This document shows, piece by piece, positions 16,169-24,546 of a DNA stretch of 64,000 nt. Within the stretch, counting starts at the first letter, position 1. Each line of letters opens with the position of its first letter. Source of the DNA: Bacteroidota bacterium (GTDB lineage Bacteria > Bacteroidota > Bacteroidia > Bacteroidales > FEN-979). Where the stretch lies: positions 1-64,000 of the forward strand of contig JAPLDF010000034.1 of the NCBI GenBank assembly GCA_026391835.1. Reading direction: 5' to 3'. Under the pieces are notes generated by a model. It saw nothing but the letters and a program-made list of their open reading frames with translations, was not told the DNA's origin and made no database searches. The translations under genes were made by a program, and so were the position numbers.

Positions 16169-18028
16169 TCAATCAAATTCAAACAGTTTAACTTCGATGT
16201 CATCCACCAGCACCTCTTTTTCGCCATGCCACCAGAAATAGACCTGGACCGTGCCTGACTGGTCTTCGAGGTAGGGTGTCTTGTAGTCGAGGCACACTTT
16301 GTTCCATGTAAAAGGTTTCAGGCTGGCTTTTTCGAGCGGCAGGATCCGGTATTTGTAGGATTTTCCATCCTGGTTGCATGTCACGACCAGTCCACATACA
16401 ACCTCTTCGGGTTTGCAGGTAAAATAGATATAACCGCAAGCCTGTATCCAGGCAAAATCCCTTTTCGACAACTCCTTATAGGCGATGTTGATCCCCGGCG
16501 AGAAAGCCCTGTCCTGATTCATCCGGATTGAGTAAGTCCCGCTGTTTGCAGTATCCCTGCAAAATCCTGCAAGTTCTTCCTTTGACGGGTGCTCAAAGTC
16601 ATAAGATGCCAGTACCCGGGAGGTGAATTTTTCTGCTGCCGGCAATCCTTCCTTTTCCTCATTGTCAAGCGAAGGCACCAGGTAGCGGCGGTCAGCGTCC
16701 TTTACGCTGGTTTTTCCAAAGATCCGCCAGTAATAACCCTTTGTCATCCCCGAGGAATCGAGAATATAATTGTAGTATTGCCACGTCTGGAACAGGTTGA
16801 GGGCGGCCAGGAGCAGGATCGTGGTGAAAAACAGTCCCTGAAGCACTTTATTTTTTCCTGTCACCCACTCAAGGAATGTGCATAGCGGAAAAGCCAGGAT
16901 CATGTAAGATTCCATAAGCGCCCGTTGCCCGAAACTGCCGCCATACCACCATGTTGGCCAGCTTGAAACAAGAAGCAGGTTAACCAGGAAAAAAACAAAA
17001 ACGGCGGTGAATATCCTGCGATATTTGATAGCCAGCGGGAGAAAGCCCGCCAGGGCGAATACCATCACCGGCGTATAGAGCAGCCAGCCTTTCCTGTATG
17101 AAAACAACACTTTTCCAAGGTATGGGGCGATCCATTCGAGTTGTTCCCCCTTTTCGTAGCTGTAATAGATCCATTTCCCGGTATGTGCTTTCCAGTAGAG
17201 CAACTGCAGCCCGACCACCAGGCAAAATGTCACGACCATCAACACGACCTGGAGATAATTTCCGGTCACAAGACGCCATTTCTTCTTCCATTCCGGGCTG
17301 CCCCATACTCCCCACAAAACGGGTACGAGCACGATCACACCAGCGGTCGGCCTCACAAGGGTGGCGAGGCCGCATAATAAACCGATCGCAAGTGCGTATT
17401 TCCACCGCTGATTATCATGCCACCGGATTGTATACCAGGTGATCATGGCGTAGAGCGTAAACAGGTAATTGTGCGGCATCACCCCGTCGAAGGCTGTAAG
17501 GTGCATGTAGTTTGTCCCGAAAACAATGATGATCATGCATATGGCAACAACCATGTCGCTGAAGAAACAACGCAGCACTTTCCTGAGGAACCAGAGCCCT
17601 GCCAGGGCGTAGATGATGCTGCCAAAGGCAATTGACACCTGGTATGGCATCGTAAAACCATCGGCGGCATAACCAAATATATGCGCGGCCAGGTGACCTA
17701 TTGCAAAAAACGGGAAATAGAGGATGGCCAGTCCCATCGGGTACTTCATCACATAATCTCCTGCAGGGCCCATGTAAGCCTGGTAAAAACCGATGGTCGG
17801 GTGATAGTTGTCAAGCACCTGCTGAACCCACAAAAAATTCCTGAGTCCCAGGTCATGGTGGATGAATGTTGCCGGGAGGTAGAGGTAGTAGCCAAAAATA
17901 TCCCAGCTGAGGATGGAAAGGACATCGTGGGTATCGAACCGGGGAAGCATGAACCGGCATACCACCATCACAAGGCAAAGCAGGTAAAACACTTTTTTTG
18001 AAACCGACTGGCCCTTTATCAGGTTCAT
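16169..18028 (-). CDS. GT-C-like glycosyltransferase with C-terminal jelly-roll-like module
   Basis: A 619-residue polytopic protein, first gene of the long minus-strand operon. The first extracytoplasmic loop holds FDTHDVLSILSWDIFGYYLYLPATF, broken here as SWDIFGYYLYLPA with an acidic residue typical of GT-C enzymes that use lipid-linked sugars. About eleven hydrophobic segments follow to residue 440. The C-terminal 140 residues are the clearest copy of the recurring module: LASYDFE, AFSPGINI, GYIYFTCKPEEV, VQVYFWWHGEKEVLVDDIEV, ending LFEFD. Paralogues are at 43573-45180 and, more distant, 20580-22376. A Bacteroidota-type promoter lies about 85 nt upstream. It probably transfers a sugar to a surface glycan or protein at the periplasmic face. 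Confidence 0.7.
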   Translation of the reverse strand: MNLIKGQSVSKKVFYLLCLVMVVCRFMLPRFDTHDVLSILSWDIFGYYLYLPATFIHHDLGLRNFLWVQQVLDNYHPTIGFYQAYMGPAGDYVMKYPMGLAILYFPFFAIGHLAAHIFGYAADGFTMPYQVSIAFGSIIYALAGLWFLRKVLRCFFSDMVVAICMIIIVFGTNYMHLTAFDGVMPHNYLFTLYAMITWYTIRWHDNQRWKYALAIGLLCGLATLVRPTAGVIVLVPVLWGVWGSPEWKKKWRLVTGNYLQVVLMVVTFCLVVGLQLLYWKAHTGKWIYYSYEKGEQLEWIAPYLGKVLFSYRKGWLLYTPVMVFALAGFLPLAIKYRRIFTAVFVFFLVNLLLVSSWPTWWYGGSFGQRALMESYMILAFPLCTFLEWVTGKNKVLQGLFFTTILLLAALNLFQTWQYYNYILDSSGMTKGYYWRIFGKTSVKDADRRYLVPSLDNEEKEGLPAAEKFTSRVLASYDFEHPSKEELAGFCRDTANSGTYSIRMNQDRAFSPGINIAYKELSKRDFAWIQACGYIYFTCKPEEVVCGLVVTCNQDGKSYKYRILPLEKASLKPFTWNKVCLDYKTPYLEDQSGTVQVYFWWHGEKEVLVDDIEVKLFEFD

Positions 18029-18110
18029 GAATTTTTTCTAAAATTACGGCGTAAAAACCAATTGCCCGGCCCGGCATACCCGTCATCAGGGAAATGTACC
18101 ATCCGGTCAG

Positions 18111-18139
18111 CAAATATAGGAAAAAGGGAATACATCAAA
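18111..18139 (-). promoter_or_regulatory. Predicted promoter of the glycan/O-acylation operon
   Basis: On the minus strand a TTTG (18139-18136) is followed after 17 nt by TATATTTG (18118-18111), a perfect match to the Bacteroidota -7 box TAnnTTTG. It points at the gene starting at 18028 and leaves an untranslated leader of about 75 nt. The 17-nt spacer is slightly shorter than the usual 19-20. Confidence 0.5.
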
Positions 18140-18178
18140 ATTGTGCTGATTCTGCTATGTTATCAATTGAAAATATAT

Positions 18179-18186
18179 TATGTTTG
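18179..18186 (+). promoter_or_regulatory. Predicted -7 box (TATGTTTG) of the T9SS cargo gene
   Basis: TATGTTTG fits TAnnTTTG and lies about 70 nt before the ATG at 18256. No good -33 TTTG is seen at the right distance. The 227-bp gap 18029-18255 thus seems to hold two divergent promoters and nothing else that I can see. Confidence 0.4.
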
Positions 18187-18255
18187 TATTGGGTTTTCTT
18201 TATTTAATGACACCAGGATATTTGATATTGTTGTTTCATTTAAAGACCAAATCTC

Positions 18256-19143
18256 ATGAGAACAATCCCGGTGAGGAAAATTACACTCCTGGTAGTTTTT
18301 GCGCTATTGCTGGCAGGCAACAACGGATTCAGCCAGTTTATCATGGCCGGAGTGGCCGGCAATGATGACATATATACCGATGTGACTCCCGACTCATCCA
18401 TGTGTGCGTCCATGTTTGATCCGTTCATTCCGCAGTACAATATGAAAATTGACCTCGACAAGGACGGGTCTTACGATTTGAACATTCATGTTGTCGGGGG
18501 TGGAGGGCTGGGCGGCGGGTCAAGTTCCTGTACGGCTATTCCGCTCCTGCCGCACACCTCGCTTGTTGCGCGGTACGATTCAGTCCCCGGAAATATAAGC
18601 CCGTGGTATGTCCCAGTTATGGACACCCTGAATCCAGGAGATTCAATATCACCGGCGAACGGGTTTGTCAATGCGTATTGTTACATATGGTCGCAGTCAT
18701 TTGGCGGGCAAAACGGGCCCAGTGTCGTTCAATGGACCAATACCGGCGAACACTACATCGGGGTGCGGCTGACGCTGACCGGGGAGACACTTTATGGCTG
18801 GGTCAGGGTTGCCGCCACCGACCAGTCCTGCATCAGCGTTAAGGACTACGCCTGCAACAAGGGCATACATAGCGCCATCAAGGGACAGGCAGCAGCAGAA
18901 GCACCGCTCCTGTTTCCGAACCCTGCCCGGTCCACCGTGAGGTTAACCTGGAGCGGGGCCCGGAGGGAAGCGAAACAACTCAAGGTATTCTCATGCATTG
19001 GAAAACTATGTTACCAGGCTACCTGCCCCCCGGCAGAATCCACCACTTCCCTGGATGTTTCCGCGTGGCCGGCAGGCATATACCTTCTGCAGACCGAATC
19101 GGGGGGCCTGCATTCAACCCAACGGCTGGAGGTAATCCACTGA
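18256..19143 (+). CDS. Secreted protein with T9SS type A sorting tail
   Basis: A 295-residue exported protein. Signal peptide: ITLLVVFALLLAGNNGFSQ. A DLDKDGSYDLNI segment (about residues 57-68) resembles a calcium-binding loop, followed by a glycine-rich linker. The last 75 residues, from LLFPNPARSTVRLTW through WPAGIYLLQTE, are a T9SS type A sorting domain, which directs the protein through the SprA channel and usually leads to anchoring on A-LPS. The middle part has no family I recognise. It is divergent from the glycan operon and 52 bp upstream of a polytopic membrane gene. Confidence 0.75.
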   Translation: MRTIPVRKITLLVVFALLLAGNNGFSQFIMAGVAGNDDIYTDVTPDSSMCASMFDPFIPQYNMKIDLDKDGSYDLNIHVVGGGGLGGGSSSCTAIPLLPHTSLVARYDSVPGNISPWYVPVMDTLNPGDSISPANGFVNAYCYIWSQSFGGQNGPSVVQWTNTGEHYIGVRLTLTGETLYGWVRVAATDQSCISVKDYACNKGIHSAIKGQAAAEAPLLFPNPARSTVRLTWSGARREAKQLKVFSCIGKLCYQATCPPAESTTSLDVSAWPAGIYLLQTESGGLHSTQRLEVIH

Positions 19144-19169
19144 CAGTAAATTGTAAGATTATTTTTCCT

Positions 19170-19177
19170 TACTTTTG
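19170..19177 (+). promoter_or_regulatory. Predicted -7 box (TACTTTTG)
   Basis: TACTTTTG matches TAnnTTTG and ends 18 nt before the ATG at 19196. An ATTG is at 19150-19153, slightly too close for a standard -33 element. It suggests that the membrane protein gene can be transcribed independently of the cargo gene. Confidence 0.4.
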
Positions 19178-19195
19178 AAAAAATAATTTCGATTT

Positions 19196-20608
19196 ATGAA
19201 CTGGAAAGCTTCACTGAAAGCTCCTTCCGCTCAGTTTTTCGCGGATTCGCTACTCATTTTTTTATCAGCCATTGTTTTGTGCAACATGGCTTTCTATAAC
19301 CAGTTCCCCCTTTTTTTTTCCGACACGGGTACACATTTATGGACGGCGTTCTGGGAATATAAACCCATCGACCGGCCGCTCTTTTACGGTGTGTTCATGA
19401 AACATGCGAGCCTGATGACTTCGCTCTGGCTCATCGTACTTGCACAGGCACTCGCAGTGGCCATCCCGCTTTTTTACTGCTTCAAATATTTCTCCGGCAC
19501 GCCCAAATTCAGGGTTTATTACCTGGCCTATATTTTCCTGATCACCTTTTTTACTGGTGCCTCCATCAATGTTGGCCAGCTCATCCCCGATGTGTTTACC
19601 CCAGTCGCCGTGCTTTGCATTGCCCTGTTCCTGTTTGCACCTAAATTGAAGGTCGTTGAAACGATTGTGACCTCATGTATATTCATCCTTGCAGTCGGTG
19701 TCCACAATTCACATTTTATCATAACCACACTGATCCTGCTGATATTTCTTTCGGCCTTCATCTTTAAAAAGACCAGGCTTGTCCTGCAAAGAGCACAGGT
19801 AAAGTTAATGAGGATCCTGTTTGCGCTGATGCTCGTGGCCTCCTCCTATGTGCTCGTTTCGACCATCCAGTACAATGCCGGGTTAAAGTTCGCAGTTTCA
19901 CGGTATGGCCATGTTTTTTTCATGGCCCGCCTTTACGATTGCGGCATCCTTGAACAATACCTGCAGGATGCCTGCCCGAAATATCATTTCCATCTTTGCA
20001 GTGAACAGGGCAAATTCCCGTGGGATTTTGTGTGGGATTATACAAACAGCCCGCTGTATAAAAATGGCGGATGGGAAGGCAACCGCGATGAGTTCAATGC
20101 GATCATCCGCGATATCCTCACAACGCCAAAGTACTGGCCCAGGCTGATCTCCCGTGAGGTGGAAGCTACTGTAAAACAATTCTTTTCTTTCCGCACGGGC
20201 GACACCGGTCCCGAATTGGAAGGATCCTCCTCCATCACCGCCATACGAAGCCACTGGCCCGAAAGCGTCAAAGAATTTTTCCAGGGGAAACAACAGCGGA
20301 AGTACCTCGACTGGACCATGTTGAATTTGTTCCAGTCGTACCTGATATATTTCTTGTTTTTTTGTACCATGCTGGTTTACTTTGTCCCGGGATTCAATCC
20401 GAAATACAAAATGTTCCTGACCTATGTGCTGATTGCCTTGCTGGTCAACGCGTTTGCCTGCGGGGCCATTTCCGGCGTTGTCGAGCGGTACCAGTCGCGG
20501 GTGATCTGGCTGCTTCCGCTGCCGTTCATGCTTTATCTTGCCAACCGCGGGGTTTCCTTTTCCAGGTTGAAAAATTTTTTCAGTGATCCCAATCGTAGTG
20601 AAACCTGA
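19196..20608 (+). CDS. Polytopic membrane protein of unknown function
   Basis: A 470-residue protein with about ten hydrophobic segments. The first loop (about residues 40-65) reads FFSDTGTHLWTAFWEYKPIDRP, whose first aspartate is placed as in GT-C proteins. A soluble stretch at about 250-375 (DACPKYHFHLCSEQGKF ... REVEATVKQFF) lies between the membrane blocks. I do not recognise the family. It sits between a T9SS cargo gene and a convergent GT-C-like gene whose 3' end overlaps it by 29 bp. A role in envelope glycan metabolism is only guilt by association. Confidence 0.6.
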   Translation: MNWKASLKAPSAQFFADSLLIFLSAIVLCNMAFYNQFPLFFSDTGTHLWTAFWEYKPIDRPLFYGVFMKHASLMTSLWLIVLAQALAVAIPLFYCFKYFSGTPKFRVYYLAYIFLITFFTGASINVGQLIPDVFTPVAVLCIALFLFAPKLKVVETIVTSCIFILAVGVHNSHFIITTLILLIFLSAFIFKKTRLVLQRAQVKLMRILFALMLVASSYVLVSTIQYNAGLKFAVSRYGHVFFMARLYDCGILEQYLQDACPKYHFHLCSEQGKFPWDFVWDYTNSPLYKNGGWEGNRDEFNAIIRDILTTPKYWPRLISREVEATVKQFFSFRTGDTGPELEGSSSITAIRSHWPESVKEFFQGKQQRKYLDWTMLNLFQSYLIYFLFFCTMLVYFVPGFNPKYKMFLTYVLIALLVNAFACGAISGVVERYQSRVIWLLPLPFMLYLANRGVSFSRLKNFFSDPNRSET

Positions 20609-22376
20609 TTGCCAGGTCATCAACATAAAAAAGCGCCCCGTCAGGGTTGTCGATAAACACATTGATGCGCAACGAGGAGTCGTTCACATCCGGGATGATG
20701 AATTTTTCCGATACATGGGTCCATACCAGGGGTGCGGCAAAAGGAGCTGAAAGGTCCCTGCTGTCGCTGAAAACAGGGTTGTCGCCCCTGGCAGTGTTGC
20801 AGGAGAGTGTTGTCCGTCCCGATCGCCGCCCGGGCGACAGGATCCACAAATCCACATCCATCTGCTTTGGCCACGGGTATTTGAATTCATACATCCCGGC
20901 CGAATACAGCGGCGTTCTTTTACTTTTACCATCGCACGGAATGCTGTATTCCCCCGAATGTGTAAAGATCATCGAAGGATGCCTGACCGGGCATAGTGCG
21001 AGATTTTCGAAATCATTCTGGTAAGAGTTAATCCTGCTCACCGGTGAAATTACCCCCGACCGCTCAACCGTCCGCAGGTAGTGATCCCAGTCCCAGGTTG
21101 ATCCGAAATAGCACCGGTCGAGGCGGTACAGGACCGCCGAATGGCGCAGGTTGGCATACACCGTAAAGAATACAAGGAAAAGCACAATGGTTTTAACAAC
21201 CAGGCTGCGGTTGCTGAACACCCCGGTAACCAGCCAGGCCAGCGGTACCGACAGGATGGTATAATATTCAACGTAAGAACGCTGGCCATAGCTGCAGCCG
21301 AAATACCACATGTTCCATGAGGCGCATACCAGGGTGACAAGGATGAAAACCGCCGCGATGAGCCACCCGTTCGATCTCCGGCGCAAAATCATCATGAAAG
21401 TCCCGGTCAAGAAGAAAAAGACCATGGGCGTATATGTGAGCAGGCCGTTCACCGGTGAAAAAAGAACTTCGGCAATGCGAGGATGGGACCAGTTGGTAAA
21501 TCCTTCTTTCCCGTACGAAAAATGAAGCCAGTTCCCCGAGAGGTATTTCCAGTAGATGAGCTGTGGTAAAAAAACGATAAACAGGATCAATGGGAAATAG
21601 AGGGCATACGGCGATTTCAGGAGAAGCTTAAGCCGTTTCAGCCATTCGGCTGGGCTTGCAGCATCCCATGTAAAAAACAGCAACCCCAGCAGGATATTCG
21701 TGGGACGGATCAGGATGGCCAGTGAAAGGGCGAAGCTGACCAGCAAAAAGTATGTACCTGATTGTGATACCCGGAATTTCTTCAAGGCAAACAGGAACAA
21801 AGCAAACAGGAAAAAGGAATAAACATGCGACATCATCCCGTCGATGAGTGCGTAATAGAAGAGGTTGGTCCCCAGGAAAACCAGGATTATGACGAAAAAA
21901 TTGACAACAGGCTTAAAGTAGTTGTCCAGGAACTTTTTCAGGAACCACAATCCAAGGACCAGGTAAATGACAGCCGCAAGGCTCATCATCCGCATGTACA
22001 GCATGGAAAACCCGCTTTCGCTGTCAAAGCCGGCAATGCGCGAAACAAGACCCGAAGCAAGAAAGAACGGGGATGCCAGCAGGGCCACGCCATACGTATA
22101 TTTGGTGCTGATTTTTTTGTTCAGGGTGTCGATGCTGAATCCGCCGCCGGTCTGGATGTCAAGATCAGCCGGCATCCGGCGGGTATCGAACCGGTAAAAA
22201 AATGTGGCGGGAAGGTAAATGTAATAGCCGGCACGGTCGGAGCATAGTTCGCTGGGATCGGTAAAACGGGTGGCATCCTTGTGAAAAAACCAGGAAAGCG
22301 CCAGGGAAGCGCAAAACACCACATAGAAAAACCAGCTTCCGGCGATGTGGGATTTCTTCACATGAATTGTTTTCAT
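20580..22376 (-). CDS. GT-C-like glycosyltransferase with divergent C-terminal beta module
   Basis: A 598-residue polytopic protein related in plan to the protein at 16169-18028: the first loop has SDRAGYYIYLPATFFY, the membrane part runs to about residue 430 and includes VLFSPVNGLLTYTPMVFFFL and SWNMWYFGCSYGQRSYVEYY, all with counterparts in the paralogue. The tail (about 450-598) begins YQNDFEN and ends INVFIDNPDGALFYVDDLAIRFHY; it is a diverged form of the recurring module. The last 29 bp overlap, tail to tail, the gene at 19196-20608. Probably a periplasmic-side sugar transferase; donor and acceptor unknown. Confidence 0.65.
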   Translation of the reverse strand: MKTIHVKKSHIAGSWFFYVVFCASLALSWFFHKDATRFTDPSELCSDRAGYYIYLPATFFYRFDTRRMPADLDIQTGGGFSIDTLNKKISTKYTYGVALLASPFFLASGLVSRIAGFDSESGFSMLYMRMMSLAAVIYLVLGLWFLKKFLDNYFKPVVNFFVIILVFLGTNLFYYALIDGMMSHVYSFFLFALFLFALKKFRVSQSGTYFLLVSFALSLAILIRPTNILLGLLFFTWDAASPAEWLKRLKLLLKSPYALYFPLILFIVFLPQLIYWKYLSGNWLHFSYGKEGFTNWSHPRIAEVLFSPVNGLLTYTPMVFFFLTGTFMMILRRRSNGWLIAAVFILVTLVCASWNMWYFGCSYGQRSYVEYYTILSVPLAWLVTGVFSNRSLVVKTIVLFLVFFTVYANLRHSAVLYRLDRCYFGSTWDWDHYLRTVERSGVISPVSRINSYQNDFENLALCPVRHPSMIFTHSGEYSIPCDGKSKRTPLYSAGMYEFKYPWPKQMDVDLWILSPGRRSGRTTLSCNTARGDNPVFSDSRDLSAPFAAPLVWTHVSEKFIIPDVNDSSLRINVFIDNPDGALFYVDDLAIRFHYDWDH

Positions 22377-22422
22377 TCGATCAGATTAATTATGCGTTGT
22401 CCTGGGGACCTCAGTGGTTTTT

Positions 22423-22575
22423 AACCACTAAGGCACTTAGAACACAAAGAAACACTAAGGTTGTTATGAACCTTCAATTGTACAACCAACAAATTTATAC
22501 GCAACATCATTGATATCCTTATGTGTCATCATTTTTTTCTAAGTTCTTCTTCGTGTCCTTAGTGTCTCAGTGGTT
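22423..22575. repeat. Decayed GxxExxY mini-element (MITE-like)
   Basis: A 153-bp unit bounded by AACCACTAAGGCACTTAG (22423-22440) and an inverted variant ending CTCAGTGGTT (22566-22575). Inside lies only the 5' end of a GxxExxY gene. A 32-nt word starting CTCAGTGGTT occurs at 22410-22441 and again at 22566-22597, so the remnant is bracketed by a direct repeat shared with the neighbouring intact unit. Tandem duplication followed by internal deletion would explain this. Confidence 0.65.
22464..22529 (-). pseudogene. GxxExxY gene remnant (21 codons)
   Basis: On the minus strand an ATG at 22529 opens MTHKDINDVAYKFVGCTIEG and then meets a stop at 22464-22466. The intact neighbour starts MTQRHINEVAYKIVGCAIEV. 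The sequence before the ATG is also alike (CTAAGGACACGAAG in both). After the stop the sequence passes directly into the 3' CTAAGTGCCTTAGTGG flank, so about 340 bp of the gene body are missing. Confidence 0.7.
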
Positions 22576-22578
22576 TTT

Positions 22579-23068
22579 AACCACTAAGGCACTTAGAGCA
22601 CTTAGATACACTAAGATTTTGGAAGTGCTGCAAATACGTCTGTGACCAGAGGAACCATCGACTCAACAATGTTCTCGCAATGAAAATTTATCAGCAATCC
22701 CTTGGGTTTCCCGGTAAGCTTCAGGTAGGATAAAAGTTGTGCTTTAAAGAGTGGTATCATAATATCAACCGCTTTCAGTTCGACAATCACCAGGTTTTCA
22801 ACCAATAAATCCAGTTTAAGCGTTCCACCCAAATCTTTTCCCTTGTAAATTAAGGGAACATAGACCTGAGATTTGACTTCCAGGCCGAAATTTGTCAGCT
22901 CCTCAATCAGGCAGGTGTGATAAACAGATTCCAGTAAACCCGGCCCCAGATTTTTATGAACTTCAATTGCACAACCGACAATCTTATATGCAACCTCATT
23001 GATATGCCTCTGTGTCATTATTTTTTCTTTTCTAAGTGCTACTTCGTGTCCTAAGTGCCTTAGTGGTT
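22579..23068. mobile_element. GxxExxY cassette with 18-bp terminal inverted repeats
   Basis: A 490-bp unit whose ends are perfect 18-bp inverted repeats: AACCACTAAGGCACTTAG at 22579-22596 and its reverse complement at 23051-23068. The only gene inside is the GxxExxY gene. The right end overlaps the TAA stop codon (23068-23070) of the gene at 23068-23700. No target-site duplication is evident. It has no transposase, so if mobile it must be moved in trans; it may instead be a recombinational repeat. Confidence 0.6.
22611..23018 (-). CDS. GxxExxY family protein (repeat-flanked)
   Basis: A 135-residue protein with the family signature GPGLLESVYHTC after VGCAIEVHKNL. LKLDLLVENLVIVELKAVD (about residues 64-82) carries the D...ExK residues expected of a PD-(D/E)XK-like core. 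It is close in pattern to the copy at 198-569 but clearly diverged. It is the sole gene inside a unit with perfect terminal inverted repeats and has a deleted sibling just downstream. The cellular function is not known for the family. Confidence 0.85.
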   Translation of the reverse strand: MTQRHINEVAYKIVGCAIEVHKNLGPGLLESVYHTCLIEELTNFGLEVKSQVYVPLIYKGKDLGGTLKLDLLVENLVIVELKAVDIMIPLFKAQLLSYLKLTGKPKGLLINFHCENIVESMVPLVTDVFAALPKS

Positions 23069-23700
23069 TATTTCAACTTGGCAGGCATAAAAAATTCAAC
23101 CTCCACATCATCCACCAGCATCACACCGCTCCCTCGGTACCAGAAATAGGCCTGCACCACATCTTCCTTACCTGCCGCAGCCGGAACACGGTAGTCGATG
23201 CTCACCCTGTTCCACTGGTTTGGTTTCAGTTGCTCGTTTTCTAGCGCCACAAACATATATTTGAAATTAACCCCCGAACGGTTGCACGTGGCAACCAGGT
23301 TGCATCTCACCTCTTCAGGCTGACAGGAAAACCAGACATACCCGGTTGCCCGGATCCAGGTGGAGTCGGTGTTGAGATCTTTGCATTTGATCCAGAGACC
23401 TGGTGAAAACGGGACATGTGAACTCATGACCAGGGATAGTTTTCCGCCATGCCCCCTGGCGGCAAGGTGCGCGCCGGTATCGAGGGCGTTGCCCGATTCA
23501 AAATCATAAAAGGCAAAGCGCTTTCCTGTTCCTTCGAGGCCAACGGGAAGCCGTTCCCGCCCGTTTTGTGCCTTCGGATCAAGGGTTTGATGGGTATCCC
23601 TGAAGTTCCTGAAGTCATTCACCAGTATGAATACCGCGAGCAGGGCCGTTGCCAAAATTCCGGCAACAATTGTTTTCCGGGAACGACCGTTGTCAAACAT
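23068..23700 (-). CDS. Membrane-anchored single-domain protein (free-standing jelly-roll-like module)
   Basis: A 210-residue protein: short cytoplasmic start, one membrane anchor (IVAGILATALLAVFILV, about residues 11-27), then almost only the module seen at the end of the GT-C-like proteins. It opens FAFYDFE, has PFSPGLWI, GYVWFSCQPEEV, LVATCNRSG, LKPNQWNRVSIDY, VVQAYFWYRGSG and VMLVDDVEVEFF. It resembles the tail of the protein at 16169-18028 over its whole length. It stands 63 bp downstream of the GT2 gene. As a stand-alone copy it may act as a partner for transferases that lack the module, or be a remnant of a longer gene that lost its membrane part. Function unknown. Confidence 0.6.
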   Translation of the reverse strand: MFDNGRSRKTIVAGILATALLAVFILVNDFRNFRDTHQTLDPKAQNGRERLPVGLEGTGKRFAFYDFESGNALDTGAHLAARGHGGKLSLVMSSHVPFSPGLWIKCKDLNTDSTWIRATGYVWFSCQPEEVRCNLVATCNRSGVNFKYMFVALENEQLKPNQWNRVSIDYRVPAAAGKEDVVQAYFWYRGSGVMLVDDVEVEFFMPAKLK

Positions 23701-23763
23701 ATCCTGGCAAGGTTATGGGAATTTAATCATCAGGCCGGCTCAATTGAGCTGTTGTGGCCGAAA

Positions 23764-24498
23764 TCACTTCAGGTATTTTCTGTCGAACACGTTGTATTTC
23801 AACAGGCACCAGACCGCTCGAAACGCATCTTTCAGCGCGATTTTCTTTCCCTCCTCGTAGGTCCGGCCATAATAGGATATCCCCACTTCGTAGATCCGTA
23901 TTTTTGGAAAGCGTGCAATTTTGGACGTCACTTCAGGTTCAAATCCGAAACGTTTCTCTTTGAAGTAGATTTGTTGCAGCATTTCGGCGCGGAAAAGTTT
24001 GTAACAGGTCTCCATGTCCGTGAGATTCAGGTTGGTGAACATGTTGGAGATAAAGGTCAGGAGCTTATTTCCAATGGAGTGCCAGAAGAACAGGATCCTG
24101 TGCGGTTTCCCACCCATGAACCGAGAACCGTAAACCACATCGGCAAAGCCGTCGAGCACAGGCTTCAGCAACACATTGTATTCGGCAGGATCATATTCGA
24201 GGTCGGCATCCTGGATGATGATGAAATCGCCCGTGGCTTCCGCGATGCCGCGGTGCAACGCCGCGCCTTTGCCCTGGTTCACCGGCTGGTTGAATATCCT
24301 GATGTCACTTCCCGGGTGATCTGTGATATATTTTTCAACAACGCCAACGGTGCCATCACTGCTGAAATCATTGACGATGATAATCTCCCTGGTCACTGCT
24401 TCTATCAGGTCGACTGCAAGGACTTTGTCAAGGATGCGGTGAATCGTTGCCGCTTCATTGTAGGCGGGAATTAAAATACTTAGCTTGCGGGATTCCAT
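23764..24498 (-). CDS. GT2 family glycosyltransferase (dolichyl-phosphate mannose synthase-like)
   Basis: A 244-residue GT-A fold transferase. [39 protein letters not shown] and [11 protein letters not shown] (the DxD-type metal site) are diagnostic of the polyprenyl-phosphate sugar synthases. No C-terminal membrane hairpins are present. Such enzymes make polyprenyl-phosphate-linked sugars, the donors that GT-C transferases use, which fits the GT-C-like genes nearby. I chose the ATG at 24498; a TTG at 24519 is the only upstream alternative. A TATTTTTG box lies at 24517-24524. Confidence 0.85.
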   Translation of the reverse strand: MESRKLSILIPAYNEAATIHRILDKVLAVDLIEAVTREIIIVNDFSSDGTVGVVEKYITDHPGSDIRIFNQPVNQGKGAALHRGIAEATGDFIIIQDADLEYDPAEYNVLLKPVLDGFADVVYGSRFMGGKPHRILFFWHSIGNKLLTFISNMFTNLNLTDMETCYKLFRAEMLQQIYFKEKRFGFEPEVTSKIARFPKIRIYEVGISYYGRTYEEGKKIALKDAFRAVWCLLKYNVFDRKYLK

Positions 24499-24516
24499 AA
24501 AACACGGTTCAAAAGG

Positions 24517-24524
24517 CAAAAATA
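24517..24524 (-). promoter_or_regulatory. Predicted -7 box (TATTTTTG) of the GT2 gene
   Basis: Minus-strand TATTTTTG fits TAnnTTTG and lies 18 nt before the ATG at 24498, in the 48-bp gap after murF-alr. No clear -33 element was found. Confidence 0.35.
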
Positions 24525-24546
24525 AGAGAAAATATCAAGGAATACC

